From Competibacteraceae bacterium UBA2792 (lineage in GTDB: Bacteria; Pseudomonadota; Gammaproteobacteria; Competibacterales; Competibacteraceae), in contig DEHU01000035.1 of the NCBI GenBank assembly GCA_002352125.1, positions 1 through 12,215 of the forward strand: a stretch of 12,215 bases of DNA. The letters are read 5' to 3'. How positions within the stretch are numbered: the stretch's first letter is position 1; each line of letters starts with the position of its first letter. This document shows, one piece after another, positions 1 to 7,721 of this stretch. Below the pieces are notes generated by a model. That model saw only the letters and a program-made list of their open reading frames with translations. It was not told the origin of the DNA and ran no database searches. A program made the position numbers and the translations under genes.

Positions 1-35
1 TAAAAAAACCGCATCGATTTCAAACCGATACGGTT
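1..35 (-). terminator. Rho-independent terminator after the ABM gene
   Basis: Read on the minus strand, arms AACCGTATCG and CGATGCGGTT (plus 26-35 and 7-16) form a 10-bp stem with one G-U pair and a 9-nt loop. The stem runs straight into a run of seven T residues. It sits about 25 bases past the stop of the ABM gene at 60, so it should end the hydrolase-ABM transcript. Confidence 0.85.
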
Positions 36-59
36 CTGTTCGACCGGGGCTGACGGTCG

Positions 60-359
60 CTATCCCACCAGTTCGTACCACCGAATGTCTGGCGCAGCAG
101 CCAACAATCCTTGGGCTTGGGCGAAAGCTGCCTGAATGTGCGAGGTTTGCAAGTGGGCATCGATGGCGGCATCGCTGGCCCACTCCTCCACGAAAGTGAA
201 ATCGGTCGGATCGTGCTGATTCTGGAGCAGCGTGTAGCGATAGCAACCGGCCTCCTGGCGAGTCGGTTCCAGCAGTTGCTCAAGCACAACTCGTAGCGGT
301 GCCACGGCGTCCGGCTTGGCGACGAGACGGGCGACCATGTGGATGGTGGATGGGCTCAT
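60..359 (-). CDS. Antibiotic biosynthesis monooxygenase (ABM/YgiN-like) domain protein
   Basis: This is a 99-residue single-domain protein of the dimeric alpha/beta-barrel ABM family (putative quinol monooxygenases, YgiN type). Family features seen are the opening strand with VARLVAKP, the ExGCYRYTLLQN segment (about residues 36-47), the FTFVEEWAS strand (about 54-62) and the AHLQTSHI helix (about 68-75). Length is normal for the family. Members oxidise quinols or small aromatics without a cofactor, but the substrate cannot be read here. The start at 359 is preceded by GAGGA about 10 bases upstream. It lies 58 bp behind the serine hydrolase on the same strand and ahead of the terminator at 1-35, so the two are probably co-transcribed. 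Family assignment is firm; function is inferred from the family. Confidence 0.85.
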   Translation of the reverse strand: MSPSTIHMVARLVAKPDAVAPLRVVLEQLLEPTRQEAGCYRYTLLQNQHDPTDFTFVEEWASDAAIDAHLQTSHIQAAFAQAQGLLAAAPDIRWYELVG

Positions 360-417
360 GCTCGGTCTATCCTCAGGGTTTACTGGTGTGCCAACGACGA
401 ATGGATAGCTTCGATCC

Positions 418-1656
418 TCAATCCACCAGAGCTTGGTAAACCAGTTGCCGGAACTGGGGACGAAGCGGATAAGTGCTGGAAGGGAACAATTGGGTTAGGA
501 ACAACGCGGTGATTTCTTCGGCGGGGTCTACCCAGAACGTCGTGCTGGCGGCGCCGCCCCAGGCGAATTCGCCGAGGGACGATAACACTTTGTTGGCGGC
601 CGGATCGATGAGTACCGAAAAGCCTAGCCCGAAGCCTACTCCGTCGAAGGTGGTTTCGGCGAACAACGGCCGGCCGAATTTTTCGAGATCGACCCCGCCG
701 GGCAGATGGTTTTGAGTCATGTAGCGCAAGGTCCGGTTGCTCAACAACCGGACACCGTCTAATTCGCCGCCCCGCAGCAGCATTTGGGCGAAGCGGTGGT
801 AGTCGGCCGCAGTCGATACCAGCCCGCCGCCGCCCCACCAGCAGGCAGGACGCCGCCGCGCAGCACGGCCCATGACATCGTTGCGGATCGCGCGCGAGGT
901 GCCGGCTTGGGGCGAGTATAAGGCGGCCAACCGGTCGAGTGCAGCATCTCCGTCCGCCCAGAACGCCGTATCGTGCATGCCGAGCGGCCGGAAGATGTGC
1001 TCGGCAAAAAATTGATCGAGGCTCAAGCCGGAGGCGACCTCGATCACTCGGCCCAACACATCGGTCGCCACCGAGTAGTTCCATTCCGTGCCTGGCTGGA
1101 ACAGTAAAGGGAGACTGGCCCAGGCATCGCAGCACGTAGCGAGGTCGGCGCCTTCCGGCGTTTCCCACTCGAAGCCGGCGGCTCGGTAGAGGGTATCCAC
1201 CGGGTGCGCGTGGTGAAAACCGTAGGTGAGGCCGGCGGTGTGGGTGAGCAGGTGCCAAATCCGCATCGGCTCGGTGATCGGTTCGGTCACCGGTTTCAGC
1301 GCCGACCCGCCGCGATAAATCCGCACGTCCTTGAAGGCTGGAATAAACTGGCTTACCGGATCTTTTAGCTCGAAGGCGCCGGCTTCGTACAGCATCATCG
1401 CTGCAACCGAGGTGACGGGCTTGGTCATGGAGTAGATGCGAAACAGGGTATCTCGCTCGACCGGTGCCCTGGATTCTAGGTCTCGTTGGCCATACGTGCT
1501 GAGATGAACGATCTTGCCGGCCCGGCTGACCAGAATCAGCCAGCCTGGCAGCCGTCCATCGTCTACGTACCGGGCAAAATGCGAATCGATACGAGCAAGC
1601 CGGTTCGCGTCGAACCCTACTTCGCTGGCTTCCGTTTCCACCTGTAGTTTGGTCAT
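418..1656 (-). CDS. Beta-lactamase-fold serine hydrolase (family VIII esterase type)
   Basis: A 412-residue serine hydrolase of the class C beta-lactamase/EstB-like family (Pfam Beta-lactamase, PF00144). The nucleophile motif SxxK is SMTK at residues 76-79. The second motif, YSV at 194-196, sits in EWNYSVATDVLGRVIE, as usual for family VIII carboxylesterases. WGG at 366-368 occupies the third (KTG-equivalent) position and is followed by the typical FWVDP. There is no signal peptide, so it is probably cytoplasmic, unlike true AmpC enzymes. An esterase or transacylase role is more likely than antibiotic hydrolysis. The ATG at 1656 has AGAGG eight bases upstream. The ABM gene follows after 58 bp and may share its transcript. 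Substrate unknown. Confidence 0.9.
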   Translation of the reverse strand: MTKLQVETEASEVGFDANRLARIDSHFARYVDDGRLPGWLILVSRAGKIVHLSTYGQRDLESRAPVERDTLFRIYSMTKPVTSVAAMMLYEAGAFELKDPVSQFIPAFKDVRIYRGGSALKPVTEPITEPMRIWHLLTHTAGLTYGFHHAHPVDTLYRAAGFEWETPEGADLATCCDAWASLPLLFQPGTEWNYSVATDVLGRVIEVASGLSLDQFFAEHIFRPLGMHDTAFWADGDAALDRLAALYSPQAGTSRAIRNDVMGRAARRRPACWWGGGGLVSTAADYHRFAQMLLRGGELDGVRLLSNRTLRYMTQNHLPGGVDLEKFGRPLFAETTFDGVGFGLGFSVLIDPAANKVLSSLGEFAWGGAASTTFWVDPAEEITALFLTQLFPSSTYPLRPQFRQLVYQALVD

Positions 1657-1851
1657 GGCGTTGCCTCTCGGAATGGGTGCTGTCTTGCTGGCCGAATAGT
1701 CTTCCCGGTCCGATCTTCCAGGTCAATGGCGTCTAGCTGATGGTGTGGCCCGAATTTCGCCGTGGTCGGGTTGATCGCTTTTTGTTCAATTTGAACTTTC
1801 TGTGTCAAGCCCTCGTTTTTTCTAGCCATGCCGCTTTGGCTGTTGTGGCTG

Positions 1852-1892
1852 TCCGAAGAGTTATCCACAGTTTTTGTGGATAACTCTTCGGA
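1852..1892. repeat. 18-bp perfect inverted repeat with two inverted consensus DnaA boxes
   Basis: The left arm TCCGAAGAGTTATCCACA (1852-1869) and right arm TGTGGATAACTCTTCGGA (1875-1892) are perfect reverse complements around a 5-bp centre. Each arm contains the consensus DnaA box TTATCCACA: 1861-1869 on the plus strand and 1875-1883 on the minus strand. There is no T-run on either side and no upstream gene reading into it, so it is not an obvious terminator. DnaA binding is inferred from the motif. Confidence 0.85.
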
Positions 1893-1963
1893 TCTTTCTT
1901 GGACTGGTGTTCTTCGTGTCGAGGTGACGGCTGGGGTTTTGGCTGCTAACTTTGAGGTTAGTT

Positions 1964-1992
1964 TTGGGTTGATACTAAGATGATGATATAAA
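1964..1992 (+). promoter_or_regulatory. Candidate sigma-70 promoter for the DUF4178 gene
   Basis: TTGGGT (1964-1969) and TATAAA (1987-1992) are separated by 17 bp, placing a start of transcription near 2000 and a short leader before the ATG at 2024. A small inverted repeat, CTAAC/GTTAG (1946-1950 and 1957-1961), lies just upstream and could be an operator. The -10 is good and the -35 partial. Confidence 0.45.
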
Positions 1993-2023
1993 ATCGGGAT
2001 TTATTCGACCTGCATCGGCTTTC

Positions 2024-3961
2024 ATGAAAACCGCTAACTGCCCCTCCTGCGGCGCCACGATTACGTTCCAGTCGGCCGTCTCCATCCTGACGATCTGCGC
2101 CTACTGCAAAAGCACGTTGATCCGTCACGATCTGGATCTGGAAAACGTCGGGAAGATGGCCGAACTGTTGCCCGATCCTTCGCCGATCCAGCTCGGTACC
2201 GAAGGCGTTTACCGCAAGACCCGGTTCGTCGTGGTTGGGCGCATCCAGTTGCGTTACGGCCAAGGTATCTGGAACGAGTGGTATCTGCTGTTCGACAACC
2301 AGCGTGGCGGCTGGCTTGGGGAAACGCTGGGCAATTACGCGATCACCTTTCTAATCCACCCTCCCGAATCGCTGCCGCCCTTTTCCGAACTGCGTGCCGG
2401 CACGAACGCGACCCTGAAAGGCCGCGCCTTCCAGGTCACCAACATCGAATCGGCTCGATGCATCGCTGGCGAAGGCGAACTGCCGATTCGGGTCGGCGCC
2501 GGCTACGATGCGCCGGTGGTGGACTTGCAAGCTGCCGGCAACGCGTTCGCGACGCTCGATTACAGCGAGAACCCGCCGCTGGTGTTCGTCGGCGAACAAG
2601 TGCGTTTCGACGATCTGAAGTTAACTCGGCTACGCGAGGTCATGCCGGTCGGTTGGGAAACCGATGCCGGCATCCGGGCGGAATCCTTCCAATGCCCCGG
2701 TTGCGGCAGCTCGCTGACCATCCGCGCCAAAGGCTATACCGAGTCCCTGGCCTGCGGCACCTGCGGCGCCATCATCGACATCGCGGATCCGAACTTTCGC
2801 ATCCTGTCCACCTTCAAGGCCCGAATCAAACACGAGCCGGTCATTCCGCTCGGGACGCGCGGCAAGCTGGACGACACCGAACGCGAGGTCATCGGCTATC
2901 TGCGCCGAACGGTCACGGTGGAAGACGTGGATTACGAATGGAGCGAATACCTGCTGTTCCATCGAGAGCAGGGCTTTCGCTGGCTGGTGGAATACAACGG
3001 CCACTGGAACCTGATCCAAACGACCACCGAACCGCCGCTGGTAACCGGCTACGGCGCCAAAAGTCGGGCCTCTTACGAGGATCGGATTTACCGCCACTTC
3101 CAAACTGCCAAAGCCAAGGTCACTTACGTGCTGGGCGAATTTTACTGGCGGGTCAAGATCGGCGAACGCTGCGAGATCCGAGACTACATCGCTCCGCCGT
3201 TGCAACTGAGTCTGGAACTCACCAACAGCGAAGCCATCTGGTCGCGAGCCGAATACATCGAGCCGGAAACGATCAAGACCGCGTTTCGAGTGGAACAGCC
3301 GCTACCGGCGCGGATCGGGATCGGTTCCAACCAGCCCTCGCCCTACGAAGCGCAGCGGCCCAAGTTTCGACGGCTGCGCTGGCTGTTTTTGGGTCTGCTG
3401 ATCGTCGGGCAGATCGTCACCGTTATGCTGTCCTCCGACCAACGGGTACACCAGCAAACCTTTCTGTTCGACGCCACGACCAAAGATAAGGCCTTGACCT
3501 CCGAACCGTTCGCTCTAAGCGGACGAGCTACGAACCTGGTGATCCGCGCCGAGACCAATCTCGACAACAACTGGATTTATCTGGATTTGGCGCTGATCGA
3601 GCGCGACACGGGCGCCAGTCGCGAAATTGGCCGCGAAATCAGCTATTACCAGGGTGTAGACGAGGGCGAACGATGGTCCGAGGGCGATGCGAGCGACGAG
3701 GCGGCACTGTCCGAAGTTCCCGCCGGCATTTACTATTTGAGCATCGAAGGCGAATTGCCCCCCACTTCGCCCACCGTGACATGCACTTTCACGATCTTCC
3801 GCGACGTGCCAAGCTGGAGCAACTTCTTCCTAGCGTTGCTGGGTTTGCTGATCGTACCGTTCATCTTTCGCTGGCGAGCGCGGGCGTTCGAGCGAAGCCG
3901 CTGGGCAGACAGCGATCACGGCCCATCCGGCACGGGAGAAAAAGACGATGACGGCGAATGA
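2024..3961 (+). CDS. DUF4178 zinc-ribbon membrane protein
   Basis: A 645-residue protein with two copies of a zinc ribbon followed by a DUF4178-type domain. The first ribbon has CPSC at 6-9 and CAYC at 25-28. The first DUF4178 region (about 60-200) includes GRIQLRYGQGIWNEWYLLF. The second ribbon has CPGC at about 224-227 and CGTC at about 244-247. The second DUF4178 region (about 285-345) includes GYLRRTVTVEDVDYEWSEYL. Hydrophobic segments at about 450-468 and 600-618 flank a beta-rich region, which would be exported, leaving both ribbons and a charged tail in the cytoplasm. The biochemical role of DUF4178 is not known; members often accompany small membrane proteins and polyamine-type genes. 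No clear Shine-Dalgarno precedes the ATG. A 46-codon membrane gene follows after 27 bp. Confidence 0.88.
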   Translation: MKTANCPSCGATITFQSAVSILTICAYCKSTLIRHDLDLENVGKMAELLPDPSPIQLGTEGVYRKTRFVVVGRIQLRYGQGIWNEWYLLFDNQRGGWLGETLGNYAITFLIHPPESLPPFSELRAGTNATLKGRAFQVTNIESARCIAGEGELPIRVGAGYDAPVVDLQAAGNAFATLDYSENPPLVFVGEQVRFDDLKLTRLREVMPVGWETDAGIRAESFQCPGCGSSLTIRAKGYTESLACGTCGAIIDIADPNFRILSTFKARIKHEPVIPLGTRGKLDDTEREVIGYLRRTVTVEDVDYEWSEYLLFHREQGFRWLVEYNGHWNLIQTTTEPPLVTGYGAKSRASYEDRIYRHFQTAKAKVTYVLGEFYWRVKIGERCEIRDYIAPPLQLSLELTNSEAIWSRAEYIEPETIKTAFRVEQPLPARIGIGSNQPSPYEAQRPKFRRLRWLFLGLLIVGQIVTVMLSSDQRVHQQTFLFDATTKDKALTSEPFALSGRATNLVIRAETNLDNNWIYLDLALIERDTGASREIGREISYYQGVDEGERWSEGDASDEAALSEVPAGIYYLSIEGELPPTSPTVTCTFTIFRDVPSWSNFFLALLGLLIVPFIFRWRARAFERSRWADSDHGPSGTGEKDDDGE

Positions 3962-3988
3962 TCCATCCGAGCCGGAGCATCCCGACCC

Positions 3989-4129
3989 ATGCTATATCGC
4001 AGCTACCTGATCGGCGGAATCCTAATTTTGGTGCTGTTCGCCACCGCCCAATACCGGGGTTGGAGCGTCTTCGGCGCCAGCGAGGCAAAAAGTCCGCCGG
4101 GCACGACGCGCGGGGTTTACCACAAATAA
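3989..4129 (+). CDS. Small single-pass membrane protein downstream of DUF4178
   Basis: A 46-codon frame starts at an ATG 27 bp after the DUF4178 stop, in the same reading frame, with GGAG 11 bases upstream. The product has a short N-terminal MLYRSY, one hydrophobic helix (LIGGILILVLFATA, residues 7-20) and a basic, Gly/Pro-containing tail ending GVYHK. From memory, DUF4178 genes in other proteobacteria are often followed by a small membrane protein with a similar layout and a C-terminal aromatic-basic end, which supports this as real. It is too short for homology to be firm and its function is unknown. A simple partner of the DUF4178 protein is plausible. The overlapping longer frame at 3958-4320 has no such features. 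Confidence 0.6.
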   Translation: MLYRSYLIGGILILVLFATAQYRGWSVFGASEAKSPPGTTRGVYHK

Positions 4130-4283
4130 TCAAAAATAAACCGGCGTTTGCTTTTTTTGCGCTTAAAAAGCGAACGAAACGTCCTCGGATCGGAGCTATT
4201 TGTCAAGAAAATGCTAGAATATTCCCTATATTTCCTCATTATCTGTTTCATCGGGCACCCATCACGGCGAGGCGAAATCCGGA
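4130..4283 (+). promoter_or_regulatory. Leader of the DUF4921 gene with a candidate extended -10 promoter
   Basis: This 154-bp AT-rich gap contains TGCTAGAAT (4212-4220), an extended -10 element, and TATATT at 4227-4232. A TTGTCA at 4200-4205 is misplaced for the first (9 bp) and too far for the second (21 bp). A promoter for DUF4921 here is likely, but the exact element is uncertain. No terminator is visible. Confidence 0.35.
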
Positions 4284-5678
4284 ATGTTGCAACAGATTAT
4301 TCCCGAATCTAACTATCTGATGCGGATGGCCGACGGCACCATTAAACAGGTCAATCCGTTCACCGGAACGGAAGTGTGGACCGTTCCCGGCCGCGGCAAC
4401 CGTCCGCTCGGCGTGAAGCCTCCAAACCCTGCTCCCCTCGGCCCCAAGCAGCTCGACACCTACTGCGCGTTCTGCGCCCGGAACTATTTGGATACGCCGC
4501 CCGAGAAAGCGCGGCTGATCAAAACCGGCGATAAATTCGTCACCCTGCGCCATCTTCCGGTCGATGCGCTGCTCGACACGGTGGCGGAGTTCCGCCGCAT
4601 TCCCAACTTGTTCGAGATCGTTTCCTTCGATTACTGGCGGAAGAATTTCGGTTATCGGCTCCCGGATGCCATCGAGGCGCACAAACGCAGCTACCTGGCC
4701 TCCGAAGGCGGTCGCCAACATGTCCTCAGGATGTCGGAACAGCGGTTGAAAGCCGCCGGGTTCGACGAATCCGCCTGGGATCGGATGTCTTTGGACGAAC
4801 GGCTACAGTTCGCCAACGCTTTCTTCGGCGGCGGCCACGAGCTGATCGTCGCCCGGCGCCACTTCGTCGACGGCGCCACCCACGACGATCAACTGGCTTC
4901 CTCCGGCACGCTAACGCCCGAAGAGCACTACCAGTATTTGCGTTTCACCATCGACGCCATGCGCGATATTTACGTCAACAATCGCTACGTCCGCTACGTG
5001 GCGGTGTTCCAAAATTGGCTGAAGCCGGCCGGAGCATCCTTCGATCACCTCCACAAACAATTGGTGGCCATCGACGAGCGCGGCGTCCAAAACGAACTGG
5101 AGCTGCAACGGGTCCGGGCCAATCCCAACCTTTACAACGAAGCCGCCGTCAATTTCGCTGCCTACCGCAACCTCGTGGTCGCCGAAAACGATCACGCCAT
5201 CGCCTACGCCGGTTTCGGTCATCGCTTCCCCACGCTGGAAATTTTCTCCAAGAGCGAGCGCAGCCAGCCCTGGAACCACTCCGCCGAAGAGTTGCGCGGC
5301 GTGTCGGATCTGGTTCATGCCTGCCACGCCGCCAGCGGCTCGGATATTCCCTGCAACGAGGAGTGGTACTACAAACCGCCCGACGTGGATGTGTCCATGC
5401 CGTGGCGGGTATTGATCAAGTGGCGGGTTTCGACGCCAGCCGGCTTCGAGGGCGGCACCAAGATTTACGTCAACACCATCGATCCCGAGACCTTGCGCGA
5501 CCGGGTAGTGCCACGGCTGTTCCAGCTCAAAAACGAGGGTCGGATCGCCCCGATGAAAATCGCCTTCGAGTGCGCCTGCGTACCCAACTGCCTCCGCTAC
5601 AACCCGGCGGTACGGCAGCAGGAATCCTCTCACCCGGAATTCCCGCCGCTGTCCGGCGGTCCATCCCAAACCGAATGA
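4284..5678 (+). CDS. DUF4921 family protein, GalT/HIT-superfamily-like
   Basis: A 464-residue protein matching the DUF4921 family, related to galactose-1-phosphate uridylyltransferase. Near the N-terminus YCAFC (C61, C64) recalls the zinc-binding CxxC of GalT. The central segment FDHLHKQLV gives H255-x-H257-x-Q259, the arrangement of the GalT active site HPHxQ, whose second histidine carries the nucleotidyl intermediate. A second cysteine cluster (CACVPNC) lies near the C-terminus. A nucleotidyl transferase or hydrolase acting on a sugar or nucleotide phosphate is the natural inference; the substrate is unknown. The start at 4284 is chosen because GAGG lies 11 bases upstream; an internal ATG at 4320 has no such site. 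No Leloir-pathway neighbours are present, so galactose metabolism is not implied. Confidence 0.82.
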   Translation: MLQQIIPESNYLMRMADGTIKQVNPFTGTEVWTVPGRGNRPLGVKPPNPAPLGPKQLDTYCAFCARNYLDTPPEKARLIKTGDKFVTLRHLPVDALLDTVAEFRRIPNLFEIVSFDYWRKNFGYRLPDAIEAHKRSYLASEGGRQHVLRMSEQRLKAAGFDESAWDRMSLDERLQFANAFFGGGHELIVARRHFVDGATHDDQLASSGTLTPEEHYQYLRFTIDAMRDIYVNNRYVRYVAVFQNWLKPAGASFDHLHKQLVAIDERGVQNELELQRVRANPNLYNEAAVNFAAYRNLVVAENDHAIAYAGFGHRFPTLEIFSKSERSQPWNHSAEELRGVSDLVHACHAASGSDIPCNEEWYYKPPDVDVSMPWRVLIKWRVSTPAGFEGGTKIYVNTIDPETLRDRVVPRLFQLKNEGRIAPMKIAFECACVPNCLRYNPAVRQQESSHPEFPPLSGGPSQTE

Positions 5679-5689
5679 TCGCGCCCTCC

Positions 5690-5708
5690 AAAACGAGACC
5701 ACCGTTTT
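5690..5708. terminator. Weak bidirectional hairpin between convergent genes
   Basis: AAAACG (5690-5695) and CGTTTT (5703-5708) flank seven bases between the convergent stops of DUF4921 (5678) and the sigma-54 activator (5754). The A/T-rich ends would give U-rich ends on both strands. The stem is short. A second small palindrome, GGGAAATTCCC, lies at 5730-5740. Confidence 0.25.
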
Positions 5709-5753
5709 CTGCCCCGATCCCAAAGGCAAGGGAAATTCCCGGTCCCATGTCCG

Positions 5754-7721
5754 TCAAGCGGTGGATTTAGCTTTGCGGATATTCAGTTTCTGCATTCGAG
5801 AACGCAGCGTGCTGGGATTGAGGTCCAGAATGGCCGCTGCACCCTGCTCGCCTTCGATCACCCAACGCGTGCGTTCCAGCACCTTGAGGATATAAGCTCG
5901 CTCCATATCCTCGAAAGAAACCAATTGCTCAGGAATAGTCTTCGTTTCCTGATCTTCCAAGCGGAGTTCGAGCGCGTTGTCGATTTCCAACAAAGGACCA
6001 CGAGCGAGAATGGCCGCTCGTTCGATCACGTTTTGCAGCTCCCGGATATTGCCCGGCCACGAATAGCGCAGTAGCCGATCGCAGGCTCTCGGCGACAAAT
6101 CGCGAATCGACTTGCCCATTTTCCGGGCAAATTTGTCCAGAAAAAAACGGGCCAGCAACGGAATATCGGTCGGACGCTCGCACAAAGATGGCAAGCGAAT
6201 GGGAAACACGTTCAGCCGGTAATACAAATCGGCGCGAAACCCACCTTCCTTGATCATCTTGGCCAAATCGCGATTGGTGGCGGCGACCAATCGCACATTG
6301 ACTTTCAAAGTCTGCGTGCCGCCGACCCGCTCGAATTCCTGATCCTGCAACACCCGCAACAGCTTGGCTTGGGCGCTGGCGGTCAGCTCGCCGACCTCGT
6401 CCAGAAAGAGGGTACCGCCGTCGGCCAGCTCGAAGCGGCCCTTGCGCTGGGCGGTCGCGCCGGTGAATGCGCCCTTTTCGTGGCCGAACAGTTCGCTTTC
6501 CACCAACTCGCCCGGCAACGCGGCGCAATTCACGTTGACGAACAATTTATCGCGCCGGTCGCTCGAATCGTGAATCGCCCGCGCGATAACGCTTTTGCCT
6601 GTGCCCGTCTCCCCCGTCAGCAACACGGTCGAATCGGTACCGGCCACCTGCTCGGCATAAGCAAAGGCCTCTCGCATGGCTGGCGAATCGCCAACGATGT
6701 GGTCGGGAGTCTGTCTAGTCTTGATTTCTTCTTGTAGGTAGACGTTTTCCAGTTGCAACTGCTTGAGAGTTTCCTCGGACCGCCAACGCTCGGTCACGTC
6801 CCGCAGAATCACGGTGAAAAATTGTTGGCCGCCGATTTCCAGTGGCGAAAGCGTAGCCTCTACCGGAAATTCCTCGCCGTCGTAGCGCCGGGCCGTCAAT
6901 CCTTCCGGGGCCCATAGTTGCCGAGAATTCACGGTGGCGGGCTGAAGTGCCAGACAATACCCCTTGAGCAGATTGCCGAATCGTTTGGAGAGAAAAAGCT
7001 CGAACGGTTGGCCGATGGCCTGTTGCGCTCCACAACGAAACACCTTCTCGGCGGCGGGATTGAACAAGCTGATGCGATGCCCGGCGTCGATGGTAACGAT
7101 GGCGTCCATGGCGCTGGCCAGCACGCTGGCTAGTCGTTCCTCGCTCTTGCGCAGCGCCAGTTCGGCCCGCTTGCGCTCCAATTCTGCCCGGGCGCGAGCG
7201 GCGAAAATCCGAAGAAGCGACATGCCACGGAATTCTTTGACCATCGGCTGGTTATGCATGACGGCCAGATGGCCCATCATTTCGTTTCCCGATTCGGACA
7301 CCAGCGGCACACCGAAATAGCTCTCGATACCCAGCTCCTTGAGCTCCGGATGCCGGGGAAACATCTCGTACACCTTGCTGGTGTAATACACCGTTTCGCC
7401 GCGAATCACGATCTCGCAAGGCGAGCCGTCCAGATCGAATTCGATATTGTCGATAAGCTTGCCGTCGAACCAGAACGCCAAGGTACGCACCCTAATGCCG
7501 CCTGCCAACAGTTCGCTGACGAAGGCGTGACGCACGTTCAACGCTTGGGCGAGTTCTCGCACCAAGGCGTAGAAGAATTCGGTGCCGGTCGCGGTGGCCG
7601 TGCCCTCGACGATCGCCTGCAAGGCCAAATACATGGCATCCCCCTCGTCTGGAGGCAGGAGCACCGGATCGCCTCGCGGGGCGGATTGTTTGTCTACGGG
7701 CGGCGCGACCGCTTCATTCAT
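5754..7721 (-). CDS. Sigma-54-dependent activator, GAF-PAS-AAA+-Fis type
   Basis: A 655-residue bacterial enhancer-binding protein. An N-terminal GAF-type sensor (about 29-170) is followed by a PAS domain (about 190-310, with the DAIVTIDAGHRISLFNPAAE signature) and a short coiled linker. The AAA+ motor has Walker A GETGTGKS (370-377), the sigma-54-contacting GAFTGA loop (417-422) and Walker B LFLDE (438-442). A Fis-type helix-turn-helix lies at the C-terminus (NPSTLRSRMQKLNI). There is no response-regulator receiver, so it probably senses a ligand or redox signal directly. The start is set at 7721: GGAGG lies eight bases upstream. The longer frame starting at 7772 lacks a Shine-Dalgarno and begins within a candidate -10. 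It lies on the same strand as the buf genes, and a sigma-54-type promoter lies upstream of bufA, so it is a candidate regulator of that operon. Confidence 0.92.
   Translation of the reverse strand: MNEAVAPPVDKQSAPRGDPVLLPPDEGDAMYLALQAIVEGTATATGTEFFYALVRELAQALNVRHAFVSELLAGGIRVRTLAFWFDGKLIDNIEFDLDGSPCEIVIRGETVYYTSKVYEMFPRHPELKELGIESYFGVPLVSESGNEMMGHLAVMHNQPMVKEFRGMSLLRIFAARARAELERKRAELALRKSEERLASVLASAMDAIVTIDAGHRISLFNPAAEKVFRCGAQQAIGQPFELFLSKRFGNLLKGYCLALQPATVNSRQLWAPEGLTARRYDGEEFPVEATLSPLEIGGQQFFTVILRDVTERWRSEETLKQLQLENVYLQEEIKTRQTPDHIVGDSPAMREAFAYAEQVAGTDSTVLLTGETGTGKSVIARAIHDSSDRRDKLFVNVNCAALPGELVESELFGHEKGAFTGATAQRKGRFELADGGTLFLDEVGELTASAQAKLLRVLQDQEFERVGGTQTLKVNVRLVAATNRDLAKMIKEGGFRADLYYRLNVFPIRLPSLCERPTDIPLLARFFLDKFARKMGKSIRDLSPRACDRLLRYSWPGNIRELQNVIERAAILARGPLLEIDNALELRLEDQETKTIPEQLVSFEDMERAYILKVLERTRWVIEGEQGAAAILDLNPSTLRSRMQKLNIRKAKSTA

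Larger units (their letters stand above)
1657..2023. other. Divergent intergenic region between the hydrolase and DUF4178 genes
   Basis: This 367-bp region separates divergent genes. It holds the DnaA-box palindrome (1852-1892), a candidate promoter toward DUF4178 (1964-1992) and a small palindrome GTTCAAATTGAAC (minus strand; plus 1784-1796). The last lies just downstream of a TTGACA on the minus strand (plus 1803-1808), but no good -10 follows at 17 bp. A 71-codon GTG-start frame crosses it (1653-1868, minus) and overlaps the hydrolase start by four bases, but it has no recognisable protein features and begins inside the palindrome. Confidence 0.6.

Noticed and set aside
418..1656. Antibiotic-resistance beta-lactamase
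   Set aside because: There is no signal peptide, and the YSV and WGG motifs fit family VIII esterases better than AmpC enzymes (YxN and KTG).
380..1726. 448-codon minus-strand frame over the serine hydrolase
   Set aside because: It is a shifted shadow of the hydrolase with Arg/Pro/Ser-rich, domain-free translation; the 418-1656 frame carries all family motifs.
1653..1868. 71-codon GTG frame ending in an ATGA overlap with the hydrolase start
   Set aside because: The overlap looks like coupling, but the GTG lies inside the DnaA-box palindrome, there is no clear Shine-Dalgarno, and the sequence has no recognisable features.
3958..4320. 120-codon plus-strand frame after DUF4178
   Set aside because: It overlaps the better small membrane gene at 3989-4129 in another frame, and its translation has no signal, helix or family features.
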